Source: Balneolaceae bacterium
GTDB taxonomy: Bacteria > Bacteroidota > Rhodothermia > Balneolales > Balneolaceae
Length of the DNA: 19,628 nucleotides
Assembly (NCBI GenBank): GCA_007123985.1
Contig: SLGA01000335.1
Span: 1 to 19,628 of the forward strand
Direction: 5' to 3'
In this document: in pieces, positions 14,834-19,628 of the stretch
Layout: every line of letters begins with the position of its first letter
How positions within the stretch are numbered: the first letter of the stretch is position 1
Notes under the pieces: model-generated
Database searches by the model: none
The model's input: only the letters and a program-made list of their open reading frames with translations
What the model was told of the DNA's origin: nothing
Translations under genes and position numbers: made by a program

Positions 14834-17800
14834 TTAATTATTTACGATCGCAGCAGTGTCTTCATTTTCGTCATCATCGGGTTTAATTCCAAAGAGTTTT
14901 CGAAAAGTGTTTGAAATACGCTTGCGAAGACTTTCCCACGTGTTGAACTGTACCTGCGCTTCAAGGCCAATTCCGTTCATCTCCTGAGATTGGCGCGACT
15001 CAACACCACTTGTGTAGGATAGTGTTGGATCCTGCCGGTGAAAGGCAGATACGGAAAAGGTTCTGTTGATTCTGTAAGTGGCCCCCAGGTCCCCAATATC
15101 ACTCTGTTCACCCGTAATTTGCCCTTCCCTGCGCAGAATTACCCTGTCGTCAAAAAGCCTGAGTGCAATCCCAAGATCCACTTCGTTCAGGGCTGTGAGA
15201 TTAAAATCTATGTCAAACGTAATGTCGCTTCTCAGCAGAGAATTGATCTGATTGGATAATAGAGGGTTGATTACCTGGCTTGTTAACAGCGGATTTACCA
15301 CCGCAGCCGTACCGGAAAAACCTTCTGCCAATCCAAGACCCTGAGCAGAAGAGGCCGGTATAAAATTTCCGCTCAGCAAAATGCTGGTGGCCTGTATCAG
15401 CTTTTCATCTTCGTTTTGGTTAAGGCTGTTGATCTGTGAAGTGATGGCCGGGTCTACTGTGCCTTCTATACCGGAGGGAACACGGAAAAAGAAATCGTTC
15501 TCAACGGATGTTATTGTGCCGCCAATTTGCAGCACCAGATCGATTGGAATACGCTGCCCCGGATCGGTTTGGCTGATGGAACCCGATGCCGCCAGCAAGC
15601 TCGAAATACTTGGCCGGGCTCTGTAAACAGCAGTAACATTGAGTCCGGCATCTACCAGATCACCCGACCAACTGATGGAACCACCTTCCTGTAGTGTGAA
15701 CCTCCGCGTGAAGATATCGCCGCTCACAAACTGGTATTCCCCTCCGGTAATGTTGAAACGGCCAAACATACTCACATCTTGATCTTCCAGTAAGATTCGA
15801 ATCTGGCCGGTTCCCTGTGTGCTCAAAATGTCGTTGGTAACGGGATCAAAAATTAGCCGAACGGTTATGGGATCATTCGCCTGAAATTGCAAATCCATGG
15901 TGAAGAGCTCCATAAAGGTGAGGTCCGGACCGCTATCCTGCTCTCCGTTAATTCGCTCAAGCTGCGTGAGATGTCGTTCCCAGAACGGCTGATCAAACGA
16001 TTCTACAAATTGAATAAATCTTCGATTTTGCTCTATCTCAACTTCCGGTTCAAGCGGGATGGATATTCGGCTGTCGGATGCGATACTCAGCGGCCTTGTC
16101 GTTCGCAAAACAGGGGCGAAATTGGTTCCAACGATCTGTACCTGTCCTGTGCCATAAATACTGCCATAGAAGGGGATGTCAGGATCGTACGGGTTGTTCA
16201 TAAAAAGCAGATTATCCAGGTCCAGTGTAAGGTCCAGAATGGTAAGCGGTGAAAAATCATCCAAATCAATCTGCCCGTACAGTGTGCCACGGTTGTTTCT
16301 GCGATCCATGAGGGTGATGTCCCGGAAAATCAGGCCATCTGTCCGGTTAAAATCGAGCTCTCCATTTAAGGTGTAATCCACATTTGTAAATGCAGGTTTT
16401 GCGTAAACATCTTCAATGTTGAATGTGGACTCGAAATCATAATCAGTTAGCGAACCACGTATAAATCCACTGCCGCTTGCACGCCCTTCAACTTCCTGCA
16501 TAATTGTTGGAATGATAAATGTAACAATCCACATATCGATTTGGCGAAGATCGGCATCGAAATAAAAGAGATCGTCTTCGGGATCAGTATTTTCATCAGG
16601 CAGCCTGAAATAACCGGTTAGCAGCAGGTCTTGCCCTATACCATCATTTCTGTTGTAATAATTCTGATAGCGTTCGGGGTTGGTGTAAATATGAATCTCT
16701 GTATCGAATTGGTTGGTTTCCCTGTTGAGTTCACTGTTCAGGGTAATATCACCGATTACCCTATCCAGAATACGTCCATTTTCAACTGTGAGGCTTCCCT
16801 GAATGGATGGAATTTGCGTGAGCGTTTGTGTTGCAAAATCTCCGTTTAAAATACCCGAAAACCTGATTCTGCCACCAATCAGATCAGAAACTCTGTTTAG
16901 GTTGAAATCTCTTACACTGTATTCTACGGAATCGTTGAAATCGGCACTGTATGTTCCGTTGATTTCAAGGTAATCGGAATCACTTATCAGGATAAATTTT
17001 TCAACTTCAAGGGCATTTCTGGCATGATAACGCAGCATCGGATTGCCCTGAGTTTGCCAGTTGTAGGCATCAGTTCCCAGTGTGAGGCGGTCTATCAAAA
17101 TATCAACGGTGCTGTCCCGAAGAAAACTGGTAAACAAAGATTCTACTCTGAGGTCGTCTTCAAGCCGTTCAAACCGTTGGCTTACGCGAATGGAGTCATC
17201 CCTCATTGTGAAGTTCAGGCTGCTGTTTTTTATATCCAGGGTATTCAGTGAAGCCTCAGAAGCACTAAGCTGTAGATCAACTGTACTGCTCTCTTTTAAC
17301 TGATTCTGATATCTGAATCCGGCCGTAAATGCAGCATTGAAGTTGTTGGCACTGATGTCGCCGAATACAAAGTTTTGATCCATCAATTCACCCGTAATTA
17401 GCAGCCTCTCTGTTGATACATCTATATTTGTTCTGAACTGAGCCCGGCTTTCAAGATCGGGCAGATCGGGCAGATACATTCTGAGCAGTGAGAGATCACG
17501 TACAGTCATTTGGATATCTACACTGGCTGTACGTTGTTCATCCTCATCAAATATTGGTTGTTCAAGCTGCAAGGCAAATTCGGGATCAAACAGTATCTCT
17601 TCAGAAATTCGATCGCGCAGATAAGCGTGCCAGTAATTCCCGAAATTTTTCAGCAGATTGTACTCAAGGTTTCCGGATATTTCGCCATCAAAGAACGAAC
17701 TGGTTAACCTCAGAACACGAGTGTTATTTGGGGCAGAGTTTAGATCAGCGTAGAATTGGTGGGCGCGAAGTGTATCCTGATCTATAGTGGATTCTTCCAC

Positions 17801-19519
17801 TTCAAAACTGACCCGGCCGGTTAGATCATCAACTGTTTCCCACTGCATATTGGCCGAAAATCTGCTGTTGAAAGAGGTCTCTTCAGCGTGAAAGTCTTGA
17901 TAAAATGTTTTCAGATTGAAATTTTCAACATCACCTTCTGCAACAAACTGAGTAACGCCATCCGATTTTCCGTAGAGGCCGCGGGTGGTAATTCTAAATT
18001 CAGAATCACTCCCGGTTATATTGTAATCAACGATTCCCGAATCGAAATTAAAATCTGCGATGAATGTATCCACATCGTACCCCAGGATAACACTTCTGCT
18101 CAAATCGAGTCTGCTGTTAAATCTGGCGTTGTTTCCGGTATCTTCGCCATTCAGTGTAACACGCCCCTGGATGATACTGCTGTTGATTGTATCAGCCAGG
18201 AAAGGGGTAATGTCCAGAGAGTCTACCTCGAAAAGGAGATTATACTGAAGAGTCTCCTCAAATTGCAGTGATCCGTCCAGAAGAAATGAACCGGCTTCAG
18301 TCTGTGCGTTAAAATCAGTTTCCAGCTGCTCTCTGTTTCCTTTCAATTCACCGCGAATGGTACTCAGCTGATATCTGTCCAGGTTAATTTCGTTCTCAAA
18401 GTAGGTATCAGAAACCCATGAGAGGGTGGTTGGGTGAATGACCATATTGTCGATCTGAGCCTGGTATGAGATGGAAGGCTCAAGCAGATCGGATGCTCTG
18501 GCTGATACAAGAATTGACGACTCGCCGATGTTTGCCTGCAACCTGTCCAGAAAATACTCGTTCAGTGTGCCCTCGGAGATCATTTCCAGCTGCAAATCGT
18601 TTTCAAAGGCAGGGTATCCGTTTACAAATTGTTGTACCAGCTCTGTAGCAAAAGAGCTCTCAGTAATCTGAAGTTTATACTCTGCATCTCTGAACTGTTG
18701 ATTTAGATTCGGTTTGAAGAGGTTAACCGGGCTGGCTTCGAAACTGAAATCAGCATACCCAACACTGGTTGATATACGAAACCGGTTCAATTCAAAGTAG
18801 TGTTCGTCATCATAAAACTGGCCGGACAGATTAATCTGTTCGTAGCGGGTTCCCGGCAGATCGGCTACAAAGTCCGGCAGTTCGAAATAAACCTGTGTAT
18901 CGGTTACTTCGAGGAAAATACTGAAGCTTAGATTTTCCACTTCAAAAGGTGAGGGAAGAGAAAGATTTTCTGGCAGGTTTATGGTTTCATCAACCGTAAT
19001 GGAGCCATTGGAGACGGCAATTCTGGGTGCAAAGATATTGATTCTTCTAATAAGCTGGGGCTGCTCGCCATCTAAAATGGATCGTTCACGTACTTCTTCT
19101 CTCTGAACAAACGCTTTTGCTATAGTAAGTGAATCCCCGTCGAAACCCAGTTTGATGCTCGGTGAATCTACCTCAAAATATGAAATCGAAACATTTCTCT
19201 GAAGGAGTTGCCACCAGTTCACACGTACATCAGCGGTTTCGAAAGAGATAACCGGATCTTCGTTATTTCCGGGTGCAAAAACCATTCCTTGTTCAACGCC
19301 GGCAGTGAAGGGCAGAAACCCGGTGATTTTCCCAAATTGGAGATTTCCTTCAAACTGGTTGTTAAAGGTTTCAATCACTTCTGATCGGATATAATCTCTG
19401 CTCTGTGGCAGCTGCAGAACTCCAACAACGGCCACCACAAGTAAAAGGGAGATGATGGCCAGCGAGAAGAAAATTCGCCAGAACCATGTCCAAAGATTAT
19501 ATAGTATTCGCAGAATCAA
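14834..19519 (-). CDS. tamB: translocation and assembly module protein TamB (AsmA-like, DUF490 C-terminus)
   Basis: The 1561-residue product has one N-terminal membrane helix (about 14-36) preceded by a short tail, so it is anchored in the inner membrane with the rest in the periplasm. The middle is a long series of beta-strand repeats (AsmA-like/hydrophobic groove). The C-terminal TamB domain is recognisable from about residue 1150, with GGEYQFVSGDIFTRRFTLQ near 1256 and DITFDIDFNLTALNEVDLGIALRLFDDRVILRREGQI near the end. It ends in an acidic tail (GIKPDDDENEDTAA). TamB spans the periplasm and is thought to move lipids or assist barrel insertion with an Omp85 partner. The start is TTG at 19519: no ATG is available near it, it gives the membrane helix in place, and it overlaps the stop of the upstream gene as TTGA. 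rnr and a barrel protein follow, consistent with a shared operon. Confidence 0.9.
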   Translation of the reverse strand: MILRILYNLWTWFWRIFFSLAIISLLLVVAVVGVLQLPQSRDYIRSEVIETFNNQFEGNLQFGKITGFLPFTAGVEQGMVFAPGNNEDPVISFETADVRVNWWQLLQRNVSISYFEVDSPSIKLGFDGDSLTIAKAFVQREEVRERSILDGEQPQLIRRINIFAPRIAVSNGSITVDETINLPENLSLPSPFEVENLSFSIFLEVTDTQVYFELPDFVADLPGTRYEQINLSGQFYDDEHYFELNRFRISTSVGYADFSFEASPVNLFKPNLNQQFRDAEYKLQITESSFATELVQQFVNGYPAFENDLQLEMISEGTLNEYFLDRLQANIGESSILVSARASDLLEPSISYQAQIDNMVIHPTTLSWVSDTYFENEINLDRYQLSTIRGELKGNREQLETDFNAQTEAGSFLLDGSLQFEETLQYNLLFEVDSLDITPFLADTINSSIIQGRVTLNGEDTGNNARFNSRLDLSRSVILGYDVDTFIADFNFDSGIVDYNITGSDSEFRITTRGLYGKSDGVTQFVAEGDVENFNLKTFYQDFHAEETSFNSRFSANMQWETVDDLTGRVSFEVEESTIDQDTLRAHQFYADLNSAPNNTRVLRLTSSFFDGEISGNLEYNLLKNFGNYWHAYLRDRISEEILFDPEFALQLEQPIFDEDEQRTASVDIQMTVRDLSLLRMYLPDLPDLESRAQFRTNIDVSTERLLITGELMDQNFVFGDISANNFNAAFTAGFRYQNQLKESSTVDLQLSASEASLNTLDIKNSSLNFTMRDDSIRVSQRFERLEDDLRVESLFTSFLRDSTVDILIDRLTLGTDAYNWQTQGNPMLRYHARNALEVEKFILISDSDYLEINGTYSADFNDSVEYSVRDFNLNRVSDLIGGRIRFSGILNGDFATQTLTQIPSIQGSLTVENGRILDRVIGDITLNSELNRETNQFDTEIHIYTNPERYQNYYNRNDGIGQDLLLTGYFRLPDENTDPEDDLFYFDADLRQIDMWIVTFIIPTIMQEVEGRASGSGFIRGSLTDYDFESTFNIEDVYAKPAFTNVDYTLNGELDFNRTDGLIFRDITLMDRRNNRGTLYGQIDLDDFSPLTILDLTLDLDNLLFMNNPYDPDIPFYGSIYGTGQVQIVGTNFAPVLRTTRPLSIASDSRISIPLEPEVEIEQNRRFIQFVESFDQPFWERHLTQLERINGEQDSGPDLTFMELFTMDLQFQANDPITVRLIFDPVTNDILSTQGTGQIRILLEDQDVSMFGRFNITGGEYQFVSGDIFTRRFTLQEGGSISWSGDLVDAGLNVTAVYRARPSISSLLAASGSISQTDPGQRIPIDLVLQIGGTITSVENDFFFRVPSGIEGTVDPAITSQINSLNQNEDEKLIQATSILLSGNFIPASSAQGLGLAEGFSGTAAVVNPLLTSQVINPLLSNQINSLLRSDITFDIDFNLTALNEVDLGIALRLFDDRVILRREGQITGEQSDIGDLGATYRINRTFSVSAFHRQDPTLSYTSGVESRQSQEMNGIGLEAQVQFNTWESLRKRISNTFRKLFGIKPDDDENEDTAAIVNN

Positions 19520-19628
19520 TCAGATGTTTTTTTATTGCTGTGGAGCTCACCAAAGACAATGCTCCATGCTTGTTTAATAAGGTCTATATCCTTAACCGTT
19601 TTCAGTAAGGGATGTTGCCAGCTTTCAA
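19516..19628 (-). CDS. unidentified protein, C-terminal fragment (runs off the right edge)
   Basis: The minus-strand frame from the window edge reads 36 codons (ESWQHPLLKTVKDIDLIKQ, then AWSIVFGELHSNKKTSD) and stops at TGA 19518-19516. The stop overlaps the tamB TTG start by 4 bases (TTGA), a classic coupled junction, which supports it as a real gene end. It was too short for reliable family recognition. The charged end is ordinary for a soluble protein. tRNA-modification genes are often neighbours of tamB in Bacteroidota, but the sequence here does not show that. Confidence 0.6.
   Translation of the reverse strand, partial: ESWQHPLLKTVKDIDLIKQAWSIVFGELHSNKKTSD

Noticed and set aside
17888..18271. 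127-codon plus-strand ORF, and a 121-codon one at 15887-16252
   Set aside because: Both are antisense within tamB, whose frame is continuous over 1561 codons. No recognisable domain or start signal was found.

Overview
The window looks like ordinary chromosome from a Gram-negative bacterium of the Bacteroidota/FCB group. It encodes an outer-membrane export set (an LptC-like lipoprotein, a large OstA/LptA-like protein, TamB and an Omp85-type barrel), leader regions that are mostly AT-rich with few strong Shine-Dalgarno sites, and several lipoproteins. The mixture fits Balneolales-like organisms best, but that placement comes from memory of gene families, not from a search. No rRNA, tRNA or CRISPR array was seen. 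Coding is dense and most genes lie on the minus strand.

Layout from left to right: paaY (101-706) and paaJ/pcaF (1149-2369) are phenylacetate-catabolism genes. They were evidently once joined by a TAATG stop/start overlap. They are now separated by a 388-bp, about 29% GC insert flanked by a perfect 55-bp direct repeat that duplicates the 5' end of paaY. The insert carries a small two-helix membrane ORF on the opposite strand. Next comes a compact minus-strand cluster transcribed alsT, upp, lptC-like, lptA-like (6718 down to 2462), with tiny gaps or overlaps.

A divergent intergenic region holds a 20-bp near-perfect palindrome in front of an HU-family gene (6903-7187, plus strand). HU ends at a very strong intrinsic terminator, and that terminator runs directly into the start codon of a plus-strand lipoprotein gene (7289-9121). 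The lipoprotein has GH31 alpha-glucosidase C-terminal architecture, but its catalytic barrel is shortened and the catalytic positions are lost.

From 9289 to the right edge runs a second minus-strand operon. An unidentified gene (only its C-terminus is present) overlaps tamB by TTGA, followed by rnr (RNase R), then a 1118-residue fusion of a zinc peptidase, a TolB-like propeller and an Omp85-like barrel, closed by an intrinsic terminator. The pairing of TamB with a POTRA-less barrel protein suggests a non-canonical TamA-like partner, although this is inference. The points most worth checking are the paaJ/paaY insertion cassette, the terminator-leader of the GH31-like gene, the pseudo-GH31 itself and the TamB/peptidase-barrel operon.
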